Positions 36,201-47,560 of a stretch of 64,000 nucleotides of DNA are shown here, piece after piece; positions within the stretch are counted from its first letter, which is position 1, and every line of letters begins with the position of its first letter. This DNA is from Physcia stellaris (Eukaryota; Ascomycota; Lecanoromycetes; Caliciales; Physciaceae): positions 558,001 to 622,000 of the forward strand of contig JABSSW010000002.1 in assembly GCA_018902385.1 (NCBI GenBank), in the 5' to 3' direction. The translations under genes and the position numbers were made by a program. The notes beneath the pieces were generated by a model. The model searched no databases and had not been told where the DNA came from. It saw nothing but the letters and a program-made list of their open reading frames with translations.

Positions 36201-39200
36201 TTCGGTTAGGTGTTTTGAGAAAGCCAACTTTCTCGTCAGCATTGCTTCTTACTGTACTCAGAATGACTATCTTGGCCTCCTCGCCCTGGAAGTTATCGAT
36301 CGTTGCGAGCCGAAGCATAGATGACATTTCGAATGTGGATTTCTTTGTGGGGTTTTCTTCCTTGGTGAACTCGAGGTCCATACGGGGTAAGGCAGTGAGC
36401 TCTTCTAGAGTGTCTCTGTCTTTCTGGCTCAGCCAGATTGAACAAGTCGTACTGAGCCGCTCGTTGAGAGCTGCTAGCTGGCCATTGTAAGGCGTTAAGA
36501 CTGCAATGTCACCAAAGTTGTACTCATTAGTGTTGACCAGATACTGGACTAGACCATGGATCATCTCTACTTCGAACTCGTTGCAGTATGATGTGGCGAA
36601 CTCTGAGCGGGGATCTGGGCGGCTTTCAGGATGCTGATGATCGAGCCACCATAGCCTTTCAGCCATACCCGCGACGGCAGGATGTTGGTAAGTGTTCGTG
36701 TTATCCTAGACGAAGATTTTGTAAGAAACATAGGTGCTGATCACTTATTGGATGAGAGATCTAGTGATCAGTGGACTTGCTTACCTTCAGTTCTGGATAC
36801 AGGGTAGCTCTTAACATGTCAGCGATGGCAGGATGCATTCGACGTTGAATATTCAATCTACTGGTTGGGAATGGATCTATGCCAGATCTGGATGGATACA
36901 TCATCCTTTCAAATAGCGACTGATCCAGGCGATATTGAATTCCATTCTCCAATGCCATCTCAGGCTCATTAACTTGTGCCCTAGAAAATTGTTAGTAGAG
37001 CAATCTCCGAAAAGATTTCGAGGAATACCTCAGCTGTAAAGGATCCCCAATAAACATTGCATGCTTGACTGAAGGAAACAGAGTGCACAAGCTCTGTGCC
37101 TCAATGACCTCGCCCGCCTCTTCACAAAGGACGGTCGAGATGCCGACTTGTGATAAAGTAGGCCAAAACTTTGCACAGGCCGTTGTAGTGAGCCCAATGA
37201 CATCTTCTATCTCTATCATCAGTAGCCATTCTCAGACGGTATTCATCATGGCCTTACGTATTTCCAGAAGTGGTACATCTAGCTTTTGTCGAATTTGTTC
37301 GGATCTCAAAAGAGCTGCCTGGTAACGTCGGTGAACCTCTATGACCTGATCAACAATCAATGAAGGTCCTAGTTCTGCCACCCATCTCTCAATCCTATCC
37401 AAACGATCATTCAAGGGCATAGTCCATGCTCCTGGATTACGGGTTTCATTTACAAGTCGAGCGTTTTCCAAAACCTGGAGAACCACGCTGTCTCTTGAGT
37501 CGCGTGCTTCTTCCAGCAGGGATTCCTTTGGAGTTGACCATCTTTTGGGCGGCAACTTATTTTTGCCAAGCATTGTATCGAAGCAGTCGACAAGGCTCTC
37601 GATATCGGTCAGGTCACCACCATGAGCCCAATAGTCAAAGGCAAAGCCGCCAGCCTGCCTAGCTAATCGTATCTTTGATAATCTTTGATCCTCCTGTATG
37701 CTTTCCACGCTTGTCAGGTCGTCAAAGATGGCTCGGTCATTGATTTGTACGTGGTTGCGGATCACCATCCAATTTGGCCTTGGACTACTGAGAGCTTCAC
37801 TCAGATTTATGCCTTCAACCCAAAGTCCTGACCCCGCCAGTCAGCAAACTCAGCGCAAGCAATTTAAAGGGCAATTGCCCAACGGATCTCAAATACCGTC
37901 GACTTGCCCCCTCGCAAAGGCCCATTGTTTTTTATTAATTGCCGACTGCTTGGTTCGACGTGACAGAGCTAGGATCGAGTGGGCTGTGGTCCACTGCTCT
38001 TTGCTTCCTCGTCCCAGACGTGCGAAGCGTGTCAGGCCAGCTGACCGCAGGCCGTCAAGGAAACTGTCGAGAGCATGATTGGTCATGCATACAACTAGAA
38101 TCGGTCTCGAGTTGGCGTCTTCCCGAGACGCCAACAGGGTTTTTACTAAAGCAACTCCAAGGAAGGTTTTACCTGTACCAGGAGGTCCCTGAGTGAAGGC
38201 CAGCTCACGACACAAGGAATCGCACAACGCTTGAGCTTGGCCCTCGTCCAGTGTGGTCCCCTGCTGGATAGATTTAAGAACGGAGGGCAGAACTTGCTCG
38301 TTCTGAAAGCATTTACTGGTATCTAGCGTTATTTTCTTAGCCGGTGTGTCCATACTTTGCTTGCGGATAGGAGCTAGATCATAAATGTTGTCCTCCGTTG
38401 AGGAATACTGAGGACATCTATTGACAATCGGAGTCCCGTACTTGTCAGGTGCAATGAGCTCCGAGAAAGGCATGTCGTACTCGGGTCGCGAGATTGATTT
38501 CAATCGCTCCAGGCACCAAGAGAACCCAGGAAGCAAGACTCGGGGAAAATCCACTAGCACAAACCGCTCTGAAAGGATCTTACGATGATTCAGCAATAGC
38601 CGTCTAAGACTGGCCAGATCGTTCGGGTCCGCGAGCGCAAGAAGACAAGATGCTGCTGAGTTTTTAGCATTGGAGGTTGTAATGGGGGTGAGACTAGCCT
38701 CGTAATTCGTTCCCATTCCGTTGTCTCATAGCCATAGTGCTTTCGCGACGGACCACTTCCAGGAAGCAAATCGAGACTGCAGATGCGATTTCATCATATC
38801 CAACTAATGCCGCTAGCATGCCTTCCTCGAGGCACTTGGATTTGTGCATTTTGTTTCCACGAAGTCCCTCTGGGCAAGCGAAACTGACCCGAATGCAGGC
38901 ACCTTTCGCTTGCTGGAAGCTGACCTCGAAAATGTCGACGCCGCGAAATAGAGAATAGTCAATGCCTCGAGGAGTTTGCAGACGGTCGTTATAATTTGAA
39001 AGCTCGACGGTCTCCTGTGGTATTGTTAGGCATTGGCAAGCATGATAGCATACGTCAATGATCGGCTCGGTATTGTCGTATCGTAAGTGTCTGAAATGGG
39101 TATCTGCCAGTCTTGCCACCCCATCATCGACATGGCTGTACTGATCCTTTTCTGGCATGTAAGGACGACGTAGGGACAAGATTTCATCTGCAGTGGGAAG

Positions 39201-39527
39201 TATTTGGATATCGTGGATGTCGACGTGGTCGTTGTCATGCCTAGGTCCAAGGGCAGATAAGTGTCCTGGTCCGTCACTCTCCAACTCTGATTCGTCGTAC
39301 AAGGTACGCCGGGGCTCTGAGGACAAGAGGTTGCCTCTTCGATATTGGGAGACGCACGATGCTGATTCCAATGGGTTATATTCGACAACACAAAGAACAT
39401 GCGACCATGAGCATTGATCGCCTCGACGACACAGGCCATTGACGTAGTCATGACAGAGCGAAGAGAAGGGCTTTCGAGGAAGGGAGGACACGTCCAAAGG
39501 TTCTGCAGCCCGGATTCCAGTCATCAC
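33295..39527 (-). CDS. ZNFX1-type SF1 RNA helicase with CCCH and NF-X1 zinc fingers, interrupted by one in-frame TAG
   Basis: Exons on the minus strand are 39527-38699, 38655-37897, 37812-37258, 37212-37029, 36980-36785, 36705-34803, 34750-34647 and 34581-33295; phases agree throughout. A CCCH finger lies at 25-43. Helicase motifs follow: Walker A GPPGTGKT (433-440), CEEAGE, GDPLQLR, QRRMHP, DNFQGEEAK and NVACSRAKHG. About a dozen NF-X1-type Cys/His repeats come next, then a C-terminal region with GHPYSAGTFRECPECG, resembling an RZ-type finger. This is the ZNFX1 layout; relatives such as fission yeast Hrr1 act in small-RNA-guided silencing. The TAG at 35197-35199 falls right after CGHTFDV, and the same frame continues with AMDEHMR for another 594 residues across two more introns. 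The protein would be 1,343 aa if it stops there, or about 1,938 positions in all. The first intron is GC-AG. Confidence 0.85.
38656..38698 (-). other. Probable GC-AG intron in the ZNFX1-type helicase gene
   Basis: The first intron of the helicase gene runs from CGAG|GCTAGT to ACTCAG, 43 nt. It joins frames that otherwise overlap out of phase, giving the sequence NELRAASCLLALAD. No GT donor in reach restores the frame. All other introns of the gene are GT-AG. Confidence 0.6.
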
Positions 39528-41046
39528 GAGTTAGATCTGGTGAGAAATCAGTCCATCTCCGAGAATCTCATAGATTTTGACAGGACGATCTCAACCATGT
39601 GTCGCGAGCTTGCAAATCGAATACCACGAAGACTTACGGTATTTTATCGATGTAAATAGACGTTGTCGACGTTAGACCGCAAATCGGCTGCGAAGTGAGG
39701 AAGGTGCGGGTTTAAATTGCAAGATGAAAATCTTTGACGCGATCAAAAATGGATTTACGCGAGGCCGGTAAAGGCAGATTAAATTAAGCCGAGTCAGTGA
39801 AGCCGAGAATGATGTGCTCATCACGTTACTTCAATTACCTCACCCTGGGATATCAAGTACCAAAGTTATCAGCATAAAGAGAGCCGCGCATTCACGGCTT
39901 TAGTACTCGTTCTTGAAAGGATCGCTAACGGCACTTTCCTGGCACGCTCTCACCTTCTTGACACGGGCTCAGTTGCACATTGGGTTTCCTAAAATGAGTG
40001 ATATGATGATAACTTCGTGGACTACCATCCAGACTTGAGGGTAGCGATTGTAAGTATTTGACTACAATAAGGTCCTAGGAGGGTAAGGTAAACCACTGCG
40101 CACTTAGGGGCAAGAAGAGCAGGAGGCAATATGCCTCAAGACAGCTCCTAGGAATCTGCCAGGCCACCTCAGAGGCCGAAACGAGGAAGAAAGACTTCCA
40201 GTTGTTGCTCAGAATGAGCTGGATATGGAACACAGGGATTGATGAGGAGCGATGTATAACATCATTTCAGCACAGGGAATGGTCAAAGTTTGTGGTTTCT
40301 ACCTAGAATTGTAAGACAGAAACCCCTTAGTCAGCAAATGAAGTCGACGAACGGGGATTAGATAGTCATACCCATTTTTAATAAGCTCTATCACAAAGTC
40401 GGTATGGTGCAACTGTGCTACTCACGTATCGTCACCAATGCATCATTGTGGCAAGACGCCTACACGTAGGTCTGTAAGGGTATATCCTTGAAAGGTTGCA
40501 CCATTTAACACCAGGCTATGGGATGAGGGATTTAGTAAAATTTCCATCAGCAGTCACTTAACGTGGATGTAAATCGACTCACTCAATCAACCAGGTAACT
40601 GTAATGAACTTCTAGATCGGAGATGTTGATATAGGACCTAGGTACCCAAGCAAGCAGATAGCCGAAGCCGCGATTAGCAATTTCATGAACTATGTGTGAC
40701 CAATCAGTTTATGCTATGGTCAGGAGAGTCATTGTCCTATGAAGTCATGAATGTATGGTGAAAAGCTTGACTATAAGCAATGGAGCAATCCTCTAAGTCA
40801 AAAGCAAATGATTGAAGTAGCACAAGCAACATTGGGTATCAATAACAACGCCCTCGACCATAGACTTGGGGAGAATGTGCTAGAACAAAACGTAAGAGAT
40901 AGCTTTTGCCACGGATGCCTTTGAAAGTATCTGTTCCTGCATGCCATGCTCGGGTAGCAGTGATAGCATACAGACCGGATACGATGGTGGAGTCTGAGTC
41001 GCGAAGGAATGGCCGTCGAACTTGGTGAGGCTGGCTCTGGAAGTTC
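39528..41046. other. 1.5-kb intergenic region
   Basis: The first part is the promoter of the large helicase gene. I see no coding sequence, RNA gene or inverted repeat in the rest. The minus-strand frame at 40839-41063 overlaps the end of the PARP-finger gene and is not supported. Confidence 0.4.
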
Positions 41047-42623
41047 TCAGGTCTTCTTTCCACGAGAGCCTTTGCGAGCGGTGCCGTTGGGCCTACGAGA
41101 TTCGTTAGTCTATAGTACTGGATCTTCCTCCTGATACTTACGCCTTGTTTTCTGCAGGATCGGCTGCCTAGAGTGCTGTCAGCCGAAGCGTTTAAGACTT
41201 TACCCTGATATTCTTACATGGTCCTTGGAGCCTTTTCCGACTGTCTTCTTACGCCCCTTCTTGGGTTCCACAGCTGCCTCCATATCTCCCTTCATATCAT
41301 CATCATCATCATCATCCATATCATCATTGTCTTCTACGATTGCAGCCTTCGCAGCCTTTCTTGGTGCTCGAGACTTGACTACAGGAGTAGGAATAGGTTC
41401 ATCGCTCTCTGCGGCTAATTTCGTAGTCAGCTTTTCCATTCCTTCATTCACGGGTAAGCGTCGAGCTACGAGTCATCTTTTTTGAGTTGGTCGCTTCGTC
41501 CCGTGTTTAATAGCTTCATCAAAGAAAGGCCTAGGATAGGAAAAGAAAGCTCCGAAAAGACGTACCGGCTCCATCCTGATCATCATCTTCTTTTTTGACC
41601 GCCTTCTTTCTACCCCGTGCTTTCTTTGGCGGTGGCGCTTCGTCGTCGTCAACAGGATCAGTAACCTTGGCTTTTTTAGCAGCTGCCTTCGTCTTCTTGG
41701 TAGGCGGTTGATTGGTGCCGTCAGCGTCGGAGGCATCTTCTTTCTTCGCGCGGCCACGCTTCTTTGGTGCCGGCTTAGAGGGGCTACCGGTGCCTTCATC
41801 GTCCTGTGCCGCCTTCCGCTTCTTCTCCTTCTTCGGCTTCTTCACCGGGGTACGAAAGCCCTTTGCACCAGGACGGTTCTGTTCGACATCCTGGTCTGTG
41901 TCAGCAATGAGCACACATAAAGCTGCGTCCGGAGAAGATACCCCTCTCCAGTCTTCATCATCTACATGTCCCTGCTCGAAAGCTCTACGCACCATTTCCT
42001 GTACGTCTTCGGAAAGCTCATCATAGCCGTCAAGATAATCGAAGTTGTTATCGATGACTTCGTTCATGTTTGCAATCGACGTCGGCGTCACGCAGCCCCT
42101 GGAAGACATTAATTACGATCTGCTGTCGACTTCCGTCTTTCCGTGTTTGAATATCTTATTTGCATAAGATTTGAACGAGGCTTTCGAAGTGGCGTTTTTC
42201 CCAAATTAAGCTATCAGACATTCATTCTGAAATCGGTACTCATCTTTGCCTTGAGAAGGTGATAGGCAAAAGCACCCAACGACTTACCAGTGTCGCCATT
42301 TCCAAGATTGATGCTCTTTGATAGTGACTAAGACGCCTTGGCGGAGGGTCCCTTTGGCGATTTTTTCACCACTGTTTTTACACTCTAGATTGACACAGCC
42401 AGAGCGGTTCGTCTTGGCGAGTTCTAATTCAAGCGTTAGGTAATTCGAAGATGAAAGCTACAGATGAACGGTAAACCGCTTATGACAACATATGGAAATT
42501 GGAAAAGAGAGCACAGCTTTTCACCTAAATCTTTTGATCTGTAGATGTCGTGCAGTCGTGTGTCCCCAAACAACAAGGAGGATGGTGGTGAGATTATAAT
42601 GACTTACCAAGACGATATGTCAT
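41047..42623 (-). CDS. PARP-type zinc-finger protein with Lys-rich tail, 334 aa, six exons
   Basis: Exons on the minus strand are 42623-42608, 42423-42288, 42098-41566, 41465-41218, 41167-41142 and 41092-41047. Phases agree and total 1,005 nt. Residues about 4-60 form a PARP-type zinc finger: Cys15, Cys20, His50 and Cys53, with the typical SWKWRHWGCVTP. A conserved block follows (YDELSEDVQEMVRRAFEQGH, then VDDEDWRG). This finger class recognises DNA breaks in PARP1 and ligase III. The rest is Lys/Ala/Asp-rich with several nuclear-localisation-like clusters (KKPKKEKKRK) and a poly-Asp run encoded by an (ATC)n tract near 41,290. There is no PARP catalytic domain. The 16-nt first exon carries the start codon. 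Nuclear DNA binding is inferred. Confidence 0.82.
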
Positions 42624-43121
42624 ATTGGTGTAGCTTCACAGTTGAGGGGTTTCGGTAGCGATCTCCTGAGCTTGAAAGACCTGCAACTGGCTCAAGGAGA
42701 CAATACTTCAGACCTTATCCCTATGATTATTCGGTAAGGATGACATGTAATCAAGAAACTGTCTGTATCGTGTTTGCTAGACTTTGGTGTCTTCATTTTG
42801 GTTGGGAGACGCGCGCCAGAAACGCGATCTGATAGCCGCGACCTTGCAGGTGGACATGCTAGCCCTAGATCTAGACTAGTAAATTTTGAGATGGCTAACA
42901 GGATTGTTATTCACTTTCAACCTCTCCACATGACAGCCGATTGTCATCCAACCCATCCTTGGGTCGATTAATCTATATCTCATAGCGGTATTATTGAAGA
43001 GCCTGGAGTGATGCGCAGCTAGAAGCAAGCTCAAAAGTCATGACTTCATCGCTCCCAATGGCAACCCCAATATTATCCAAGGGTATTTTCAGCGCCCTCA
43101 GCCACAATCTTAAGCAATAGC
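42624..43121. promoter_or_regulatory. Shared intergenic region between two divergent genes
   Basis: About 500 bp separate the starts of the PARP-finger gene (-) and the mitochondrial repeat-protein gene (+), so both promoters must lie here. No specific motif was recognised. Confidence 0.45.
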
Positions 43122-45956
43122 ATGCGAACATCTGCATCTGCAACAACCTTCAAGCTCTTGTTTACTCACCAATGCACAATCTCGTGGCCGATATTCCTTG
43201 CGCCAACTGTTCGCCACGCTAGCATTCAAAAAGGTCAGCTCCTCCGCTATGTTAGCTACACGACGAGAAGTCATTCCAACAATGTCGAAAATGGAACATT
43301 TCAGACAGTATCCGACACTCTTGACGAGGCGGCGAAATTGTCCCTGTCACCAAAACGCGGAGAACCGGAGGCCTGGGTAGCACTAGTCGAGAATTTCCTT
43401 CCACAATCACTACGATCCACCCATAAAATTGGAGGTAGCAGGTCAGTTGGAGACACCAAACATCTCCCATCCTTGTTGTCCAAAGCCCGGTCGACGGCGC
43501 CTCTTCGATTGGACATTCTTAGCTATATGGGCATCAACGAGGGCAGGTGGGATGCTGTAAGATGGATTGTGGAAGAACTAGCAGGCAGACATCAAGCGAT
43601 CTCTACATCCGAGGCGCGCGGAACGAAGAAAATGAGTGTACCTTGGAGTGTCGCGGAACCAAATCCTTACGAGACAACGAGATTGGACGAGCTCACTCAA
43701 ATTCCTATATGCTTCGACGTGGAGACTACAAAGTCAGCTGAAATGCCACCTGCTCGAAGAACGGTTCGTCTCGGCTTTGAATCAATTTCATGTCATCCAG
43801 AATGGCTCGGTCAGATCTGGGCTATGCTAGCTTTTATGACACTCAAGGCCGCAGACTATCCTACAGAGGATACATCAGGACAGAGAATTATGTCCTACGT
43901 GTTAGAAGTAATCGCATGTCTTCACCATATCGACGTTGTTCCCCGCACCATATACACACATTCTGAGCCGAGTGACGCATCTGCGGGCTACAAACCAGCA
44001 ACACTGTCACTCATGGCTTATCGAATAATGATGGTTCTATCCGATAGTGCATGGAAAGCTCGGGATGAGCAAATCCGAAGGGAAGCGGAGACTATTGGAG
44101 TCAAAGATTGGTACAAAGGTCATGAAGTACCTGAGCCTACTCTTCAACCTCGGATTGATGGGCTTGGCAAAGAGGTATGGCTTGACTTAATACTCTGGTG
44201 TTGTGTGGAAGGGGGCTACTACACAGAGGCAAGTTGGGTCGTCACCGAAATGTTAAAGCGGAAAGCTGGTAAGACTTGGAAGGTTATTGCATGGAGCGAG
44301 ATCAGTCATCCAGAAGAACCCAAACTAAATTGGAGCGCTCAAGCTGAATTACAGATAGTTCGGGCCCACATCACTCATGTAGGACCAGGCTTTGGCATTG
44401 TAGGACCAAGTGAAGTGCCGCCTCTTGTAGAGATGGGCTCTCGCACTGTGAGTCGGGAAGTTATTTTGGCCCTCATGGACGGGCTGGCAACTTCTTTGAG
44501 ACCCCCATCCGAGATCCAGCAGCAAATAGTGGCGTGCAGGAATTTGTTGAACAGAAAACGCTCTCTGACTCTTGAGACGAGCACTCTGAACAAGGCCATC
44601 TTGGGTATTTTCCGATTCGGACTTCTCGATAGTGATAACTCTGCAAAGGTCGCGGACAGGGTTTTCGACTTGACTTCCGCTCTTCATGGCAGTAACGAGA
44701 GTCCGAAGGATCCACATATTCTGAAACAAATCCACGATGAAGATAATCCAGCTGCATGCCTTGGACTACTTCATAGGGTCCTTTACAGCCATACGACCAA
44801 AGGCAACATTCAAGCCGCACTGCGGACCTTTCGCAAAATCCAAACGATCATCGACGCAGACCGCAACAGGCATATCGCCTCCTTCGCCGAAGACCTCAAA
44901 CATCGGGAAGGCTTTAGCGACTCCGACCAACTCATCAGCGAAAGCATTAACAATACAATTCCGAATGTCTATCCACAGATTCCACCCCACATCCTCTCTG
45001 CGTTCTTAAATCTTATCACCGACTCTCACCTTTACGACCTCGGGAACTGGCTCCTTTACAGTGACCAAGTCGATGGTCCGTTCATTCCTCCAACCCTCTA
45101 CTCGGAAGTTAACCTTCAATCTGCGCTTCTACGGTTCGCAACAGCTACCCAAAATGGCCAGCTTTTTGGTCGCATCACTGAGAAGCTGCTAGCGCCGCTA
45201 GCGCCAGACATCCTTCGCACACTGTTGCACTGCCAGATCACCCTCGGTAAATGGGATGCTGCGGAGGAAGTCCTGAGGCATTTCCAAGCCGAGCCGGCCA
45301 TGGGTTGGAGAGATGCTGACATCATGGTCATTGCTCGATCAATCTTGCGATTAGAACATGATAGGACATTGCCGCCGCAGGCGCGTTCCCGCGCTTCGAC
45401 TCTGCTTCAGGATATGCTGTATGGGAACTTCAACCGGTCTCGAGACCCGTCCAAGGCTCTGGACTACTCGGATCACCGCCGCTTGACGCAGATTTATCGC
45501 ATGCTACGTACATTACCAGGAAGTCTTCAATCCGTTCAAGGGCCCTCCTTCGCAGGAAACTTCCGGACCAATGCACCAATTGAGATATCCGCCGAAGCAT
45601 TCAACATCCTTCTCGAAGGTCTCGTCGAAGCACGTGGCAGTCTCAGAGGGCAGAAGTTGTGGAAGCAGTGGTGCCGATTTAGTTTCGATACCAATTCTGC
45701 CATTGAACCTAGGGCGGATCCCGATCGTGAGGGGCTTGTTTTCAGTGATCATGACAGTAGGGCAAACCCGGAGAGAGTGGTCACGCCCACATTGCAGACG
45801 CTACGGGTTCTCATGCGGCCGCTGGTCACGAAGGGCAAGATTGTTTTTACTGAAGATGCGGAGCTGGTGAAGTGGGCTGCGAGTCTTTTTCGAGGTTTCG
45901 GGTTAACGGACAAGGAGATTGAGTATGAGCTCCCGGGACTCTGGAAAGTTCCCTAG
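43122..45956 (+). CDS. Mitochondrial helical-repeat (PPR-like) protein, 944 aa
   Basis: This is a single uninterrupted frame. The first 50 residues (MRTSASATTFKLLFTHQC, then RHASIQKGQLLRYVSYTTRS) are rich in Ser/Thr/Arg and contain no acid, as in a mitochondrial presequence. The body is largely helical. It has paired-helix segments of about 35 residues, such as GNIQAALRTFRKIQTII and KWDAAEEVLRHFQAEP, that look like degenerate PPR/TPR repeats. Proteins of this type in ascomycete mitochondria act in RNA metabolism or respiratory-complex assembly. The complex I assembly factor CIA84 is one candidate by size and type, but no diagnostic motif lets me name it. No intron is needed. Confidence 0.6.
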   Translation: MRTSASATTFKLLFTHQCTISWPIFLAPTVRHASIQKGQLLRYVSYTTRSHSNNVENGTFQTVSDTLDEAAKLSLSPKRGEPEAWVALVENFLPQSLRSTHKIGGSRSVGDTKHLPSLLSKARSTAPLRLDILSYMGINEGRWDAVRWIVEELAGRHQAISTSEARGTKKMSVPWSVAEPNPYETTRLDELTQIPICFDVETTKSAEMPPARRTVRLGFESISCHPEWLGQIWAMLAFMTLKAADYPTEDTSGQRIMSYVLEVIACLHHIDVVPRTIYTHSEPSDASAGYKPATLSLMAYRIMMVLSDSAWKARDEQIRREAETIGVKDWYKGHEVPEPTLQPRIDGLGKEVWLDLILWCCVEGGYYTEASWVVTEMLKRKAGKTWKVIAWSEISHPEEPKLNWSAQAELQIVRAHITHVGPGFGIVGPSEVPPLVEMGSRTVSREVILALMDGLATSLRPPSEIQQQIVACRNLLNRKRSLTLETSTLNKAILGIFRFGLLDSDNSAKVADRVFDLTSALHGSNESPKDPHILKQIHDEDNPAACLGLLHRVLYSHTTKGNIQAALRTFRKIQTIIDADRNRHIASFAEDLKHREGFSDSDQLISESINNTIPNVYPQIPPHILSAFLNLITDSHLYDLGNWLLYSDQVDGPFIPPTLYSEVNLQSALLRFATATQNGQLFGRITEKLLAPLAPDILRTLLHCQITLGKWDAAEEVLRHFQAEPAMGWRDADIMVIARSILRLEHDRTLPPQARSRASTLLQDMLYGNFNRSRDPSKALDYSDHRRLTQIYRMLRTLPGSLQSVQGPSFAGNFRTNAPIEISAEAFNILLEGLVEARGSLRGQKLWKQWCRFSFDTNSAIEPRADPDREGLVFSDHDSRANPERVVTPTLQTLRVLMRPLVTKGKIVFTEDAELVKWAASLFRGFGLTDKEIEYELPGLWKVP

Positions 45957-46747
45957 GCTTAACGAGTGATTGTTCTCTACTTTCCTTAGAGTCTCATGAT
46001 GTGACCTGGGCAGTATAAAACGGCTTGTGCAGAGACGTCTTCCTATAGAAGCTCAGACGTGCTGCTCCTTCAGCATCTCGCCAAATGCTGTTTCATAATT
46101 CCGTTCGGTCTACCTATGAGCTTTGTCAATAAGATGACCCGGTCACACCTCCAAAAAATCCTCAATCTGCTCCTTCCGCCCATTCAATGTCTGACTATCC
46201 GTTCAATCACCAAACTTCTGATTGACCCTAGCTCTGGAAGCCGTGGCTACCCCAAGATGGTTATGGAAAACATAGCAGGGCTCATCAAGACTACTCGGTT
46301 TCTGCGTCTGCTGGCATGCCTCCTGGTAGTGCTGGTCGTGATCAGCAGGAGGCTACGGAGGCCCTCGCCATCCAACCTTCCCAGCGTCGGCTACAGCAGT
46401 AATCCCGGCACTGCATACATGTAGCCGGGTTACTGAGTTTCCGAACTTGGCCGACCATCGATAATCTCTTTCAAATTGCTATCCTTGTGCCGGAGATTTC
46501 AAAGATTTCAACTTTTTCGTGGAAATAAATGTGGGGAGATTTGGGCATTGCACTCATTTTCATGCATCGGCACTGATGCAGTATTCTCTTCTTTCCCGTC
46601 TTCCGGTGGTGTGTTGGTGGGAATGTGATGCCCAGTTTCTCTGATGGAAGAAAGAAGAATGCTGTCTTCAACCGGTACCAAAAGTTACAGTCGGAGATCA
46701 TGGGGGGAGGGGTTGTTCTGTATGCCGTCAATGCCACTGTAGTCTAA
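45957..46747. other. Intergenic, uncertain short open stretches
   Basis: An open frame at 46059-46424 (+) and a Gln/Ala-rich reading in another frame near 46,290-46,400 are present. No splice arrangement gives a coherent protein. I do not call a gene. Confidence 0.3.
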
Positions 46748-47560
46748 TCACAAGCAGAAGACGAATTTCCTTGACAACCTGTGTCTGACCGCTCTGTTAC
46801 CGCGATCGTGGCTTCCTTCATCTTTCCGTTCATCCTGGCTACTGTAATGTATACATGATCTAAATCGACTCTCGCTGCTACGCGTTCCCCACTCCGTCTC
46901 CCATCTATATACAGATCCTCTCCTTCCCACCAACAGACGCTCACAGCCACTCAAACCCAAGCACCCACTACTCCACCCCCCTTCATTCCCAACTCTCCCC
47001 TCCTCCACCGCCCTAAGCGTCCCCTCCCCATAAATCAAATCCTCCTCGCCCAACCGCTCATAAACAAACACCCCCCGTATGGCCTTCCACCCCACCCTCC
47101 TCTCCTTCAACATAAACGCATCAATCATGATAATCGCGAGATGCCAGCTCATCTGCGAGCTCACGGGCGCGATCTGAAACTCTACGTCCCCGCGCTGATA
47201 TCGCTGTGCCGTCATTCCGCTGTAAAGCCCCCGGGAGCGGGCTTCTTGCTCGAGTTGGCGTCGGAGGCCCTGGATGCAGAGCGCGGCGTTTTGGGCGTTG
47301 AGGGGTGAGCTGGGGGCGCCGAAGCGGAAGTAGTAGGGCGGGATGACGGGGGAGGGGCCGGTTAGGTTTTGGGGTGAGGAAAGGTGGGAGGGGAGGCTGG
47401 AGGGGAGGTGGGAGGGGGTTTAGTATGGTTTGGGGTTGGAAAGTGAGGAGGAGGGTTCGGGGATAGGTACTTACTGGAGGAAGGGGAAGGGGGGAGGAGA
47501 TAGTGGTGCTGTGGTGGCTGAAGTTATGAGGATGAGAATTGTGGGGAGGGAAGGGTGCAT
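46748..47560 (-). CDS. Small putative secreted protein, 244 aa, two exons
   Basis: Exons on the minus strand are 47560-47475 and 47396-46748. The 78-nt intron has a GTAAGT donor and a pyrimidine-rich CTCCAG acceptor, and joins in phase 2. The first exon encodes MHPSLPTILILITSATTAPL, which reads as a signal peptide. The second exon gives a folded-looking sequence (PPYYFRFGAPSSPLNAQN, then SWHLAIIMIDAFMLKERR and VFVYERLGEEDLIYGEGTL) before a Ser/Arg-rich tail. The GC-rich DNA keeps competing frames open. This frame is preferred because it is rich in aromatic and aliphatic residues, while the Pro-rich alternative at 47121-47693 is not. No family was recognised, and the C-terminus may contain a missed intron. 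Confidence 0.45.

Noticed and set aside
37213-37257. Apparent in-frame TGA in the helicase gene
   Set aside because: It lies inside a 45-nt GTAAGG-to-GATAG intron that restores the conserved reading EIQIEDVIGLTTT.
41280-41330. (ATC)n microsatellite
   Set aside because: It encodes the poly-Asp run of the PARP-finger protein and is ordinary for such acidic tails.
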